A DNA stretch of 64,000 nucleotides from Trichopria drosophilae (GCA_030407085.1 CM059583.1:26014001-26078000), one strand, 5' to 3'; counted from the first letter of the stretch, positions 1-12,240 are shown. Translations and numbers: made by a program. Notes: a model not told the origin generated them from the letters alone.

Positions 1-213
1 TTTTCCGACGTATTTTGGGTCCCTGAAAACGAATCTGAAGTCAAAATTTTTCGCTCGGACATATCTTGGCCGCTATATTGAAAAAACATTGAAAAAACGT
101 CATTTTTTTTTCGTTAAAAAAACGTTAGTTTTTTTCATTTATCTTGAAAACTCGAAGTCGCACAAAAAAAGATTTCAAATAAAAAAATGTAGAGCACAAA
201 AAAGGTCATATAC

Positions 214-340
214 ATCCTGGTCAGTCTGTAAAACAGCAATTGCTGTGGCTCGCCCTTTGGCATTTTTGTATTATTTATATCCTGTATTGTTTTTGTAATT
301 GCCAATAAAGACGTGATTATTATTATTATTATTATTACAT
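214..340 (+). mobile_element. Non-LTR retrotransposon 3' tail inserted in foldback arm
   Basis: The segment contains cagtctgtaaaacag, ggctcgccctttggca and gccaataaag, then a (TTA)n tail at about 316-337. The same word order recurs at 49518-49671, so this is the 3' end of a repeated element that terminates in a TTA microsatellite, as some non-LTR retrotransposons do. It is absent from the complementary right arm of the surrounding palindrome, so it inserted after the palindrome formed. The clade cannot be named from the tail alone. Confidence 0.7.
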
Positions 341-569
341 TTTCTTCGTAAAGTCAAAAATAACGCCGTAAATGGAGGTTGAATATGAGAACAATTGACT
401 TGGCGTGTCATGCCGCGTTTAAATTCAGCGGATTTAGACACCGCTAGGATGTTTGTATAGCGGTACTGCAAGATGTCAAAAGTATGTTATATACTTTAAA
501 TGCGGTTCACCCAGACGGAGCTTAGGCAAACCAGGAAGGTTACATTTTTTTTTTAGCGGGGGGCCGCAG

Positions 570-583
570 CCCCCCCCCCCCCC
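570..583 (+). repeat. Poly-C tract at palindrome centre
   Basis: Fourteen consecutive C lie beside a short G-run (ggggggccgcagcccccc) at the axis of the foldback element. This could form a very stable hairpin and is an expected site of sequencing or assembly error. Confidence 0.9.
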
Positions 584-896
584 AGTAGGCAGCCCAGTGT
601 AGGCATTATGCTGAAAACACGTCAAGTCAATTGTTCTTATATTCAACCTCAATTTACGGCGTTATTTTTGACATTACGAAGAAAATGTATCAAATCTTTT
701 TTGTAGAGAATTCTGTGCTCTACATCTTTTATTTGAAACTTTTTTTTGTGTAACTTCCACTTTTCACGATAAATGCAAAAAACTAAAAAAAATGACGTAT
801 TTTCACTGTTTTCTCAACATAGAGGCCAAGATATGGCCGAGCGACAAATTTTGACTTCAGATTCGTGTTCAGCGACCCAAAATACGTCGGAAAACA

Positions 897-3014
897 TGTA
901 AATAAAATTTTTTCCAGGTGACGGAGTCTTTCCGAAGGTTTTGACGTAAACTGGTCATTGGTTCAGTTTTTTTTAATATGTTGCAATAAAAATTGAAACG
1001 TTCAAAAATAATTTGTTAAACCATGTTTTGACTGACTCAAATTGGGTCCTTATTGCTTTTTAAACAAATTTTTAAAACTGGATGGATTTAAATTAATGAG
1101 ATTTTCAAGAAAAAGATTTTTTTTTAATTCACCAAACGAATGTTAACAGTACTTTTGCTTTAGCTTTAAAATTATTCATAAAATGTTAAAACTAATTCAT
1201 TTTTTAATGAATAGAATTATTTTTCGGTAATTGTAGAAATTTGTAAAAATGGTTCAGTAGAAAATCTTTTTCTCGACAGAATTAGCTATAATTCATTTTG
1301 ATTTCAGCGATTTTAATCATTCTTTAACTTTTTTCATGACAAATCAGCAAAATAAAAATTTATTTATTAATAATACAAATATTTCATATTAATATTTTAT
1401 AATAGATACTAATGATATAATATTTGATTAGGTTAGATAATATCTAATAGAATATTTTAACAAACTTTAACGAGTAGTCTTCAAATAAGAAAAAAGGTTT
1501 AAAAAATGGTTTTTGTTAATTCATATTTTAGGATTATGTGGATTGGTAACATTCCAGTTATAAGTAACCACTATTTCAGAGTCATCAAGTTTTGATAATT
1601 TTTGTTGCAATTTATTGCATTTTTTGTTGTCAAAGTCAATAACTCTTCACTCTTCATGAGTGAAGTCATTTCCCCGAAGGATTCTCTTTGTGATCAAGTG
1701 AAATCATTCCTTTATCCAACTGATTCATTTACCCAACACATTTCAATAATTTCTCTTTAAAAAAATTGTTACCAGTGTCATCTTGCAGTAAACTTGTAAT
1801 TTTTTAGTTTTTTTCTTTGTGTTAGTTTGTAAGGTATTCTGTAAAGACAAGTATTCAATACAATGATTGATTGTTTGAAATCAGCCATTCGACAGCTAAA
1901 TATCGTATATTCATCATTTTGCAAGTGGTCAATGACATTGACATTGTCAGAAGTCGAATCTGTCATTGAAGATAAATGTGCCATTGAGGATGTCATGAGT
2001 TGCAATGGAATGCTTTCGTCCTTCGAATATTATTCCACATTCGTTTTTATTTTAAATTTATTTACATTGTTTTAATAATATTTTTTTAAATATTGCCGAA
2101 ATTTATTTAGAAAATAAACTATTTTAGGTTTCATATTTATTTTTTAAACGATAAAAAACAAAAGAAATTTAGGACCCCCACCCTGGTAGAAATGAAAACA
2201 TTTTTTGTACAATTCTTGTATAACGTTCTTATTTACCATGTTAAAAGTATAGGGGAAATGGACAGTGTAACAAAAAATGTCATAAAAAATTATCAATATT
2301 AATAAGAATACGATTGCGTGCATTTAAAAATATTTTTTATATATTTCTGCGTTGATAAACGCTAATTATTAACAAAAAAGAAAATTGAACAATTAATAAT
2401 CAATTGATGGATTTATCGATTTTACTATTTTAATTTATTGGTATTGGATAAAATTAGTAAAGAATTACTAAATGATATATATACACAGACAATACAAAAA
2501 TTTATATATATTAGATACTCTTGTTTCATTAGAAAAAATATAATTTTATTAAATAAAATGGTTAACAATGACATTTACCAAATTCCAATGTGTATATAAA
2601 TTCAATTTCTTTCAAATACATTAATACTGGTTTAGGCTTCAATATGATTATAGTATACCCTGCAACGAAACATTTCAACTTGCAAGCACTTGCAAAATTA
2701 CGAGTTTGATTACTACAAATTATTCTAGTTAGTTCGGTTACTTGAATGAACATGAGTTATTTTGTAACCAAACGCTTTAGTTCTCTTATCGAATTTGTCA
2801 AACTAATTGAACTAAACATTCATAAATATTACGTATCCAGGTCGATTGGGTTCTTAATACCTACTTTATTACAATAAAACCAGTTTATTCACTAAAGATA
2901 AGTAGTTTGAATGTATGAATAGCAAAAACAGTTTTTTAGAGATAACTATAATTCTATTTATACCGTCGGAGAAATTTTTTTTATTTTGAGAATATTTTTC
3001 AGTGAAGGCACCAC
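897..3014. other. AT-rich stretch with no gene seen
   Basis: Short reading frames exist but have no recognisable domain and no plausible splice context. A small self-complementary piece near 1640-1670 (cttcactcttcatgagtgaag) resembles words inside the MITE at 43.7 kb and at 5925-5990. Nothing else is supported. Confidence 0.6.
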
Positions 3015-3922
3015 GGGTGCGGGTCGAAAAACCGACAAATCAAAAAGCCGACAGATCAAAAAAACCGACAGTCAAAATACTCACATTCAAAAAGCCGACA
3101 GGCAAAAAACCGACACTTCAAAATGCCGACAGTAAAAAAACCCGAATTGTCATAATACCGACAGTCAAAAAACCGACTGGCAAAGAGCCGACAGACAAGC
3201 AGCAATACGTAAAAAAGCCGATAGTAGAAAAACCGGGTGTAGGTCGAAAAACCGACAAATCAAAGTGTCGACAGGTCAAAAAACCGACAGACAAAATATC
3301 GATATTCAAATAGCCGACAGGCAAACAGTCGATACTTCAAATGCCGATAGACAAGCAGCCGACACGTCAAAAAGCCGAAAGACAAAAAACCGACGGTAGA
3401 AAAACCGAATTGTCATAATACCAACAGTCACATAACCGACACTTTGAAGAATAGACTGCCAAAAAGCCGACACATAAAAAAATAGACACATCGACAAACG
3501 GGTAGTCAATTTTTAAAGTTTCAGTTTTTTTACTGTCGGCTTTTCGATTGTCGGCTTTTTGGGAGTCAGCTCTTTAAAATGTCAGTTATTTGAATGTCGG
3601 TATCATGACATTTCAGTTTTTCAAATGTCGATTTTTGCTTGTCGGTTTTTTGAATATCGGTATTATGTCATTCGGTTTTTCTATTATCGGCTTTTTTACG
3701 TATCGCTGCTTGTCTGTCGGTTTTTGAAATGTCGGATTTTTCACTGTCGGTTTTTTGACTGTCGGTATTATGACAATTCGAGTTCTTTTACTGTCGGCAT
3801 TTTGAAGTGTCGGTTTTTTGCCTGTCGGCTTTTTGAATGTCGGTATTTTGAATGTCGGTATTTTGACTGTCGGTTTTTTGACCTGTCGGCGTTTTGATTT
3901 GTCGGTTTTTCGACCCGCACCC
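3015..3922. mobile_element. CCGACA-word foldback element, copy 1
   Basis: The termini are inverted copies beginning gggtgcgggtcgaaaaaccg (3015) and ending cggtttttcgacccgcaccc (3922). The left arm to about 3500 is a run of 15-17 base words of the form ccgaca, 2-4 variable bases, caaaaa. The right arm from about 3535 is the same in reverse complement. A partial copy of the terminus also lies inside the left arm near 3234. The plan resembles Drosophila FB foldback transposons, whose arms are short direct repeats. No transposase is present. Translating an arm gives a Lys/Pro/Thr-rich frame, which is an artefact of the repeat. Confidence 0.85.
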
Positions 3923-3923
3923 T

Positions 3924-4141
3924 CCCAGTATATTTGCCCACTTCGGTCTCGTTATATTTGTCTGTCGCCGCTCTCTTTTTCCCCCACCTTGCGTGCTGGG
4001 GCCTCAGGAAGGCCAAGGGCCTGTTGTAACGTCACCAATGCAACGCGACTGAGGGGAGTGAGAGAAGTAGCGCTCCCCTTCTTTTGACAAATATAAGGAG
4101 GGAAAGGGAAGGCGAGGAACCGACCGGGCAAATATACCGGG
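3924..4141. mobile_element. GC-rich MITE, 218 bp
   Basis: Terminal inverted repeats cccagtatatttgccc (3924) and gggcaaatataccggg (to 4141) are followed inward by a second pair around ttatatttgtc / gacaaatataa. The interior is far more GC-rich than its surroundings and contains no ORF of note. It abuts the CCGACA foldback with a single base between. No clear target-site duplication is visible, as expected if the foldback inserted at its edge. Confidence 0.75.
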
Positions 4142-6004
4142 ACTCTACTGTATTGCTGAAAGGTGCCAATTCGTTTTCTGGCATAATTTCTCATTTAAAA
4201 TTAGCGTATAATGTCAAAATGAAAAAAAAATTATTTTGACAATTTCGGAATTTCTAATTTTCGATCAAAATTTTGTTAAAGTCCATACGAGAGATTGTAA
4301 AAATTACCCACAAAGCTTGTAAGACAAATTTTGTTGTAAAATATTAAAATTTGTACAAGTAGTTCCAATTTTGAATTTAAACTTTTTATCAAGCGGCACT
4401 AAAAACCATCGATAGAAAAAATGCTATTGTATTTCTTGATGAATTCCAAAAACTTTACATTCTCATCACTTTTTTAAAAAAGCTTAGTTGTTGAGTTACA
4501 GCGTCCTGAAATTTTTCAACGAAATTTTCATCTAATCACGCCATTGTGAAGACACCATTTTGAATTTTTAATTGTACCTGTAGTAATCTTTTAGTATCAT
4601 TATGTCACCCGAGCCAAACGAACATTCCGATTGGATAACGTCTTCATATCAAAAATGGAGTATTTATTCCGGAAGAATAGATTTTTTTTCACGTTTATTT
4701 TTGCGTTTAGGTCGCCATATTGGAAAAATAACTGATTGTAATAAAAAATGGATTGCAGATTCGGAAAGAACACACCCAAAAATAGTAGAATATGGACGTT
4801 TTAAAAAAATTCATTGGCACTTTGTATGCAAACGAATGAGATGAAAAACTTCCACATTTTATGCCGTCTTGGGCGTTAACTTATTAAGTATGAAACCTTT
4901 TAATAGATAAGGGATTATCACGGTTATAAGATAATTTTCAGTGTTCATATTTCTAGAGTAGGAAAAACAAATCCTTTCTTTCTACTTTAGTTATGAAAAA
5001 TCCATATTATAACGATTACATAGAAATTTGAATATAATAACATTTCAATATGTTCTTTTGTATTAACTTAAAAAGATAAAAATTAATATACGTACTAGAC
5101 GGGGTAGAATATAAATTACACGTATACATTAAGAGGTTGTCCTACTAGCCTGTAAAACGAACATTACGACCGCATCCGTTCATCACACTTTCGTGTCGGA
5201 TATAAATTGTCGAAGTCAGTTTTTCTCCAAAATTTACGTAACGGCAGTATAATTACCGACTACGTTAGTGTAATTGAATTGCTAGTTTTATTTATTAACT
5301 ACTTATATGAAGTAATTAAATAAAATATTTTTGAAATAAAATGATACATCATACAAAAAATAATCTCAAAAGAGTATCAGAATAGTTTTTAATTTCTTTT
5401 CCTTTTCGGTCTGGTTACAAGATTCCGTTTTCTTGAAGATTTAAAAAGTCAACAAGAGTTTTATTTATATTACCGTAGGGTATATATGTCTAGTGGCGAC
5501 GACTCTTTTCGGTGTAAGAAAATTTAATCGACTGAAAACTTACATGTTTTGGCTCGGAGTAAAACAAGAAAATTATTCTCGTGCACACTCGTGAATAGCG
5601 TAGTTACATCAAAACATAAAATCAATGTAATTGTAAACATTAAAGTAATAATTTTTGTTTTCTATAATTGTAATCACGGGTTATCTGGTCAATTGTGTTT
5701 GTGTATAATTTTCGTCTTTTAAGTATCGATTAACATCCAGATAAATAATAATAATTTTCATAATTATAAAATTGACAAATTTCGGCTTTCGCCGGTTTTT
5801 TAAAATGTTTTTCGAATGTTGTTTTTGTAATACGAATTTTATATTTATATAATATAACTTTATTTTCATATTCGTTACTAATAAAAAACAATGCGGCAAA
5901 AATGTTTTATTGGTAACGAGTGAAAACTCAATCTTTAAGTAAAAGTCTCACTCAACGTGGAGTTAAAATTCACTCTTGAAGAATGAAGGTTCATTCTTTT
6001 ATTA
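4142..6004. other. AT-rich stretch with no gene seen
   Basis: An 80-codon frame at 4602-4844 has no recognisable domain and lies among low-complexity phrases of the sort dispersed elsewhere in the window, such as cgccatattgg. It is probably old repeat. 5925-5990 carries repeated actc/gagt words like those in the MITE at 43.7 kb. Confidence 0.5.
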
Positions 6005-6112
6005 AACTAGTGTTGTCGTGATGCCGCACTCGCTTCGCTCGCTCAGAAACTTTGAGCCTGTGACGAGTTTGTTATTCCTTAATACTTGTTAGTTTATTAA
6101 CATCTTTTAGTT

Positions 6113-8030
6113 GGGTCAAAATAAATGAAAACGGCCACTTCAAAAATTTTCGTCACCGATTTTGAAGTTACCGATGTTTTTTGGTAGATATATGAGTACA
6201 CTTTTACCCCCTAAAATGTTTTTTGAAAATTTTATAAATTATGGAAGTAATCGGGGGTTGAATTTTTTTATAATAATTTTTTCGTTTAATTATTACTCGG
6301 AAACGAGTAAAGATAATTTAGCAATTTTCTTTTTAATAAGAGCTTAAAGTGTGTATTTTAAAGTATAATATGCGCCATAATTGTAACATTTAAATTTCCA
6401 ATTTTTAATAACAATTTTTTTAAACAATTGCAATTTAAAGTATGTTGTCAATGTCGTAAAGAAATGAGACTAGGCTTATTTGATGCGCGAAACCCTCACG
6501 AGAAAACTAGAAAAAAAAAAAGTTAGTAACTCCTACTAGAACAAAAGTTATTCCTGTTTTTCTGACGATGGGCAGACAACAGCGGAAGCGCGAGCTCGCT
6601 GGCGCGCGGGGATTTTCACGAAATGAAGTCGACATGACACGACTCACATCGTCTGATAAATAAAAATTTCTTACGGCTTCCAAAACTTCAATATAAAGTG
6701 GGTTGCCTGCTTTGGCCTCTGGAAAAGATCCATATCCACAAGAATTTATAAGATTTTTAGCTTGTTTCGCTATCCAACGATAGACTACAAAAGTTTTAGA
6801 CATTTTCCTGATGCTCCATGCGTTCATGTCTGGTATTGTTGTTAAAAGGAAAACTTTTTGCTTTCGATGACACTCCTTTGAGATTGATGCTTTAAACTCA
6901 CTTACCCAAGAATTTTGTTCCGTATTATATGTAAGTAATCGTCTTTTTTTCGCAACCGGTTCACTATTTTCTGGATTATAAGACGGATCTTCCGATAACG
7001 AATCCACTAATTCTTCATTCGAGCCATCATCTTCTTCAATTTCATGAACAATTCGTTTTGATTTGGGTCTGCTAAATTAAATTATTTCTTTTCTTCGGTA
7101 CATTAAAGTTTTGCACGATTTACAAACGAACAGACCACTTATAGCTCGAAACTTCTTATCCCAATTGTTTGTTATTTGTACATCACCACGCTTACAACGA
7201 TGTTTCTTAAAACCGAGTGGATTGCAACACCTATTCGGCATTTTTACACGATATAAATGAAAAATGTGCAAGAGAACAACTTAATTGCAAGAGAAGTATT
7301 ATTTTAAATGTGACTCGGGTACATACACACAATTCAAGGTGTAACAATAAAAACAAACTCCTCGAGAGAGGCGATGTTTTTTTACATCGAAACCGACTGT
7401 GTACATTTTTTATTTATATCTTGCAAAAATTCCAAGTCCTAATATGTGCATAATATTATATATATATATATGATTATCAATAACAAATTATTTGAAAGCG
7501 CGAGCGTGGGCGCTCACCGCAGCGAACGTATCCCCGCGCGCCTGCAAGCTCGCGCTTCCGCTGTTCTCTGCGCATCGTCAGAAAAACAGGAATAACTTTT
7601 GTTCTAGTAGGAGTTACTAACTTTTTTTTTTTTTAATTTTCTCGTGAGGGTTTCGCGCATCAAATAAGCCTAGTCTCATTTCTTTACAACATTGACAACA
7701 TACTTTGAATTGCAATTGTTTAAAAAAATTGTTAATAAAAATTGGAAATTTAAATGTTACAATTATGGCGCATATTATACTTTAAAATACACACTTTAAG
7801 CTCTTATTAAAAAAAAAATTGCTAAATTATCTTTACTCGTTTCCGAGTAATAATTAAACGAAAAAATTATTATAAAAAAATTCAACCCCCGATTACTTCC
7901 ATAATTTATAAAATTTTCAAAAAACATTTTAGGGGGTAAAAGTGTACTCATATATCTACCAAAAAACATCGATAACTTCAAAATCGGAGACGAAAATTTT
8001 TGAAGTGGCCGTTTTCATTTATTTTGACCC
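6113..8030. mobile_element. Nested 1.9-kb DNA transposon with about 500-bp TIRs and AGTT duplication
   Basis: The arms 6113-6620 and 7530-8030 are near-perfect inverted repeats beginning gggtcaaaataaatgaaaac. Both ends are flanked by AGTT (6109-6112 and 8031-8034), consistent with a 4-bp target-site duplication. The middle, about 6620-7530, holds the broken minus-strand gene described separately. The arms contain a mirrored short frame (6162-6347 and 7796-7981), which is non-coding terminal sequence. The superfamily is not identified. Confidence 0.8.
6620..7271 (-). pseudogene. Broken gene inside nested transposon: Cys-rich putative DNA-binding protein
   Basis: On the minus strand a frame starts near 7271 (a second ATG about 10 codons in gives MPNRCCNPLGF). 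It has paired cysteines spaced like a zinc-binding knuckle (RCCNP, HRCKRG, FVCKSC). It then meets an in-frame TAA at 7077-7079 and continues in the same frame through an acidic/basic linker (VHEIEEDD, AKKRRL). Next is a longer domain with NAWSIRKMSK, VYRWIAKQAKNL and NFYLSDDVSRVMS. Around 6620 it runs into the inverted repeat and loses coding character. The SDDVSRVM-type segment resembles, from memory, uncharacterised proteins repeated in cnidarian and arthropod genomes; that resemblance is unverified. The TAA is either a single disabling change or an exon boundary. I take it as an internal gene or captured gene fragment of the transposon. I do not assign a transposase family. Confidence 0.55.
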
Positions 8031-8199
8031 AGTTATAATATAAAACGAGTTCGTATTGTAGTTTTTTGAGTGAAAATTGGAGTTTACGAGAACATTTCTA
8101 ATGGAACTTAGGTAGGAAAGAAGGGGAGTGGAGGCGTAGCTTCCTTAAACGCGAAAAAGTGAAAATAAGTGAATGTATAAAGTAAAAACTTCGACCCTC

Positions 8200-8320
8200 A
8201 CCATATGTCAGCCGAAATATTAATAAATTATATTTTTAACACTCCGGAACGCGAAGCTCGATTTCGCGCCCTAGGGCAAAACATTCGGGCTCGAATTATC
8301 GAGCCTCATGTCCGTCATAT
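8200..8320 (+). repeat. Dispersed repeat fragment shared with about 25.7 kb
   Basis: The phrases gccctagggc, ttcgggctcgaattatcgag and the following bases have close counterparts at 25738-25790 (gcctagggcgaaaccttcgg, cgcgaattatcgag). The two stretches are diverged members of one unclassified repeat. Confidence 0.5.
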
Positions 8321-8571
8321 TAAAAAATATGATTTTAGTTGTTTCAATGTCGACGTAGTTATTATATACATATATAGAATTGTAATTTTTTTTCAATCTT
8401 TTAAGAATTACTTAAGATATTGTCATATAACAAAATTTTTGCCAATTTTTTATTCAAATGCTCGGAATTTCATAAATTTCCAAGCTTCATAGTGACATCT
8501 GGACATCTTTTGTCGCATTTTTCATACTTTATAAATGAATGGAAAAATGAAGATAAATAATGATAATTACT

Positions 8572-8602
8572 TCGACCCAGACCTTAGGTCTGGACGAAGT
8601 AT
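8572..8602. other. Perfect hairpin in outer transposon
   Basis: The sequence cttcgacc, cagaccttaggtctg, gacgaag is self-complementary around ccttagg. The outer word cttcgaccca also appears, inverted, in the right terminal repeat of the outer element (about 8950). This suggests an internal copy of a transposon end. Confidence 0.6.
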
Positions 8603-8995
8603 TGAATTTGGTCACTTCGGGCATAAAAATGACCCTATATTTTTTCATCAAATGTCGACGTTTCAGACCCTAAGGAACAAGAATCAACAATAAAAAATTT
8701 TGTGTCCGTGATCTTGTACGACGTACGTACGTCCGTACGTCCGTATGTCCCGTTTTTTTGTCTCGCGATAACTCGCGAACGGATAAGCGAAATTTTTTTT
8801 AAAATACGAAACATTATATTGTTGTAACATATCTATCGAAGCCACTTGGACCTAAATATGATTGGACCCCCGAATATCAATATAATTTTATAATATAATT
8901 GAAAGCTGTTAGTAAAAAAAAAAGTATTAAGGAATAGCCGACTCTCCAGTGGGTCGAAGTTTCTGAGCTAGCGAGGCACCACGCCAACACTAGTT

Positions 8996-11900
8996 ACAAT
9001 TTAATTTTTTTTAAAAACAACAGTTTTTTCTCAAAAAAACCAACCTTATTTAAAAAAACTTCACTTTTCACTTTATAGATAATTATACGTGCAATTTTTA
9101 TTCGGTATTTTTCTATTTAATACTATTTCTTAGGCATATCATGAAAAGTACAGAATATAAAATAAAAATCATTTCTTAAAATTTTTTCGTTTACAGTAAC
9201 AAAAATCATTCGTATTTATAACAGATTATAATATTTTTGTTATTATTTCTAAGATACATTTTTTGTTACCGCAAAATATAAATTTTACTATTTTCATTGT
9301 TTACTAGTATCATTTAATACAAGTAAAAAAAATTGCATAAGAAACAAAAACCTAAATAAACATGATGTATAGTGTTTTATAAAAAAAAAAATTTTTTACC
9401 ATTGAAGTTATTATAAATAGAAAAGTTTTAAGAAAGAAGCTGAACTTTTTTACAAGTAATTTATGCTTCTTCTTTTAAAAGGTTAGGTATTATTATCTCT
9501 TATCAATATTCTGTACTTTTCACGATATATCCAAGACATACTACTCGAAATTGTAAGAAAACACGCAGTAACAACTAGAAATCATAAAAATCGCGGATTT
9601 TAAGAGATAACAAATTTTAAATAGTATTTGTTCTCCTCAGAAACAGAAATATATCAAATAAAATTTGTATGGTAAGTTGCACGTATGTTTATCTATAAAT
9701 CCGGAAAACTGGAGAAACAGGTAAAGTTTTAAAGAAATTGGATTATTGTTATTAGTTATTGACATTTTTCAATTTTCGAGAGATATTTTCATAAAGTATG
9801 AAAATGCAATAAAATAACCTCAGACCTGACTCAAAAGCTTGAAAATTCAGGAAATTGGAAGCTTTTGAATAAAAAATTTGTAAAAATCTTGTTTTGTTGA
9901 CAAAATTTTAAGTGATTAGAAAAAAAATTCTTTACACAAATTTTGAAGATACGTTTTCAAGAAACATAGTGCTGCTTTTATAATTTCTATTATAAAAAAT
10001 ATTTTTGCAGGGTGAAAACCAAATTTTTTGAAGTTTATAATTATCGCATAAAAATGCATCATTAATTATAATTTGATTATTAACTGATATTTCTTTGTAA
10101 ACAAAATAAACATATTCTTTTTTACGCTTAAAATCAATGACCAATTAAGTATATAGTAAAATTGACAGAAATTTGAAAATGTTTAATCTATACTATCCAT
10201 ATCTGTTATAAAACATGGAAAATAAATTAAAAAGAAATAAAAATTTACGCAAATAATAAGGAAATTTCATCCTGTTGATTCTCAATCATTATTCCAATTA
10301 TATTAATGCTGATATTAGTAAAGGTATCGTGTCTGATATCACAATTTTGTAGTTTCATTTTTATTACATATAATATTAATTATTACCATATGGTGAATGG
10401 ATAGAGAACGATGCATAACCTCGAGAACAATGACCTCCATATATTTCCTTAATGACATTTTTTGTGTACATTACTCAAAGGATTATGGATTTTCTAGCAG
10501 AAACAAAAATAGTTATTTTATACTATACATATATAGTTTGAATTATATATATTGACTATTGTTTCGTTTAACAAAATTCAGTTTATCAAAACAATATTTA
10601 TGGTTTTATATTTGCTGAATCCAGATCTTATCACCGCATTGCTCTATTACTTTAGGATTTGTGTATCCTGACCTAAAAGTTCATAAAAATATCTTTTTTT
10701 GAGGTTATATATGACTGGTAGTTTTTATATAAAAACATACACGTGGAATATTAAAGTATAACTACTTGAATACCAAAATATGTGAAAAAAATACGTTATA
10801 GATTCGGATAACTCGGATAGAACTACTTTTGGATCGGGTAGCATAATGACTTTTCGTAAAAATTCAAACTATGAAAATATCTGTGATTATTTTTCGCGAC
10901 TGGATTTTAGCCAATCAGAGCGCGATATTCAAAGGGTTCTATGGTCATTTGTTTAAAATTATACTGGAATATGTATGAATAAAAAATGTTTGACTTAAAA
11001 CACTTAAAACACAAAAAAATATTTGACTTAAAACACAGGAAAAAAAGTATTTCTTTGTCTCTGTATAATTCAATTTTTTTTTTACACAATACAAAAACAA
11101 ATTAAATACAATTAAAAAATGTTTAGTACCAAGAAGATATGTATTTGAATTTTAAAAATGTTTTCTTGTATTATTTAAAATTTACGAGTAAATATTTCTC
11201 TTGATAATATTATTGTAAATTTACTTACATGCAGACATGTTTTTCAGTTCAATAATTGACATTTAAATACAATTATCACTGATTTAACAAAGTAGCACTA
11301 GTATAACATTCATGTTTTAATTTTATAAACGCAGTAGAATTCATATCGTGCTTTTCAAATAATAAAATTTCAAATATGCGCTGCAACTTGTTTCGAATCC
11401 GGATAGGTTGCGACTATTTACGAGACTTCAAAACAACTGTTGTAAATGCGAAAACTCTAATACAAGCTCACATTTTTTAAATAAGCTGGAACATGGAGAA
11501 TACCATTTTCAATAAAGATTTTTAATATTGCAACAAAAATGAAATCGAGAAATTTATTCTAAATGTTTTACAATTTTAGAAATACTTTTATTATTTTATT
11601 AAAATTGAATTTGATTGGAACAAAAATATACTCCATGATTCATCTCTTTTAGATCGCCATCGTAGAAGCATTGAAAATTACTCATCTTCAGATTGGGTCT
11701 AGTTCCAAATATGCTTACAATCTAAGTAAATAAAACGTTATCAAAAAGTTTTCCCGAGTCATGGGTAAAACTTTCTCTTTAAGTTTCCTAAAACTTGTTT
11801 TCACAAGTTTTCCAATCTATCTAATATTGATAACGGTTCTGAAGAACATTAATTGATTCTATTGATCAATATTTGAATTCAAATATAATAATTGTTTTGT

Positions 11901-12050
11901 ATTAAAATGGACTTATAGGCAGTTTTGTGCATCACATTTTTTATTTACTTTTAAATCTATGCTGCATTATAAAAAATATTGTATTTCCGTTGTTGCTTAC
12001 AATGCTACTCTTTGAGATGTATTTTTAATCGTATCACGTTGAAATTTGCT
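8996..12050. other. AT-rich stretch with no gene seen
   Basis: There is low-complexity AT-rich DNA throughout. Short frames such as 9932-10144 and 10907-11089 show no domain and are interrupted by A or T runs. Nothing supported as a feature. Confidence 0.6.
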
Positions 12051-12054
12051 ATTT

Positions 12055-12240
12055 GCTGGTATTCAAGGATACTGATTGCGAATTCGTAGTAAAATTTTTA
12101 GAATTAAAAATGTCTGATCCAACATGGAGGATGTAATTTCGACACTTGATTCAATTTCATGAAACTGCCTACTTTTTCTGAAGTTGCTTATTACGAATCT
12201 GCAGTAAATTTTCAAAATTCAAAATATTCTAAAATATTGG
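12055..12240. repeat. Two tandem copies of a dispersed about 115-bp repeat
   Basis: Matching phrases occur at 12077 (gcgaattcgtagtaaaattt) and 12193 (acgaatctgcagtaaatttt), each followed by a run related to ttcaaaattcaaaat. The unit belongs to the AATCAGCGACCCC family seen at 18.2-19.3, 36.4, 46.7 and 51.5 kb. Confidence 0.5.

Larger units (their letters stand above)
1..896. mobile_element. Palindromic foldback element, about 0.9 kb
   Basis: The first about 200 bases are the diverged reverse complement of about 690-896: the left end reads ttttccgacgtattttgggt and the right end acccaaaatacgtcggaaaa. An inner pair of arms (about 345-410 and 612-672) is also complementary. The axis lies near a G-run, C-run hairpin at 556-583. 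The left end meets the window edge, so the element may continue further left. No transposase is visible, so it is non-autonomous. A foreign fragment at 214-340 interrupts only the left arm. Confidence 0.85.
6005..8995. mobile_element. 3-kb inverted-repeat transposon (outer element)
   Basis: The left end aactagtgttgtcgtgatgc (6005) is complementary to the right end ending gccaacactagtt (8995). Similarity runs about 90 bases inward through a shared tattccttaatact word (6073 and, inverted, 8925). The termini include an actagt palindrome, so the target-site duplication cannot be fixed. It contains a complete nested transposon (6113-8030). 8700-8960 holds a CGTACGTCCG microsatellite-like run and no coding sequence. 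Confidence 0.65.

Noticed and set aside
3002..3313. 103-codon frame rich in Lys, Pro and Thr, plus similar frames at 3118-3324, 3306-3509, 3559-3897, 53915-54241, 54406-54663 and 55033-55221
   Set aside because: They are translations of the CCGACA word arrays. Frames are open on both strands because the repeat lacks stop codons, with no domain and no codon logic.
6162..6347. Identical 61-codon frames at 6162-6347 (+) and 7796-7981 (-)
   Set aside because: They are mirror copies inside the terminal inverted repeats of one transposon, so non-coding arm sequence is the simpler reading.
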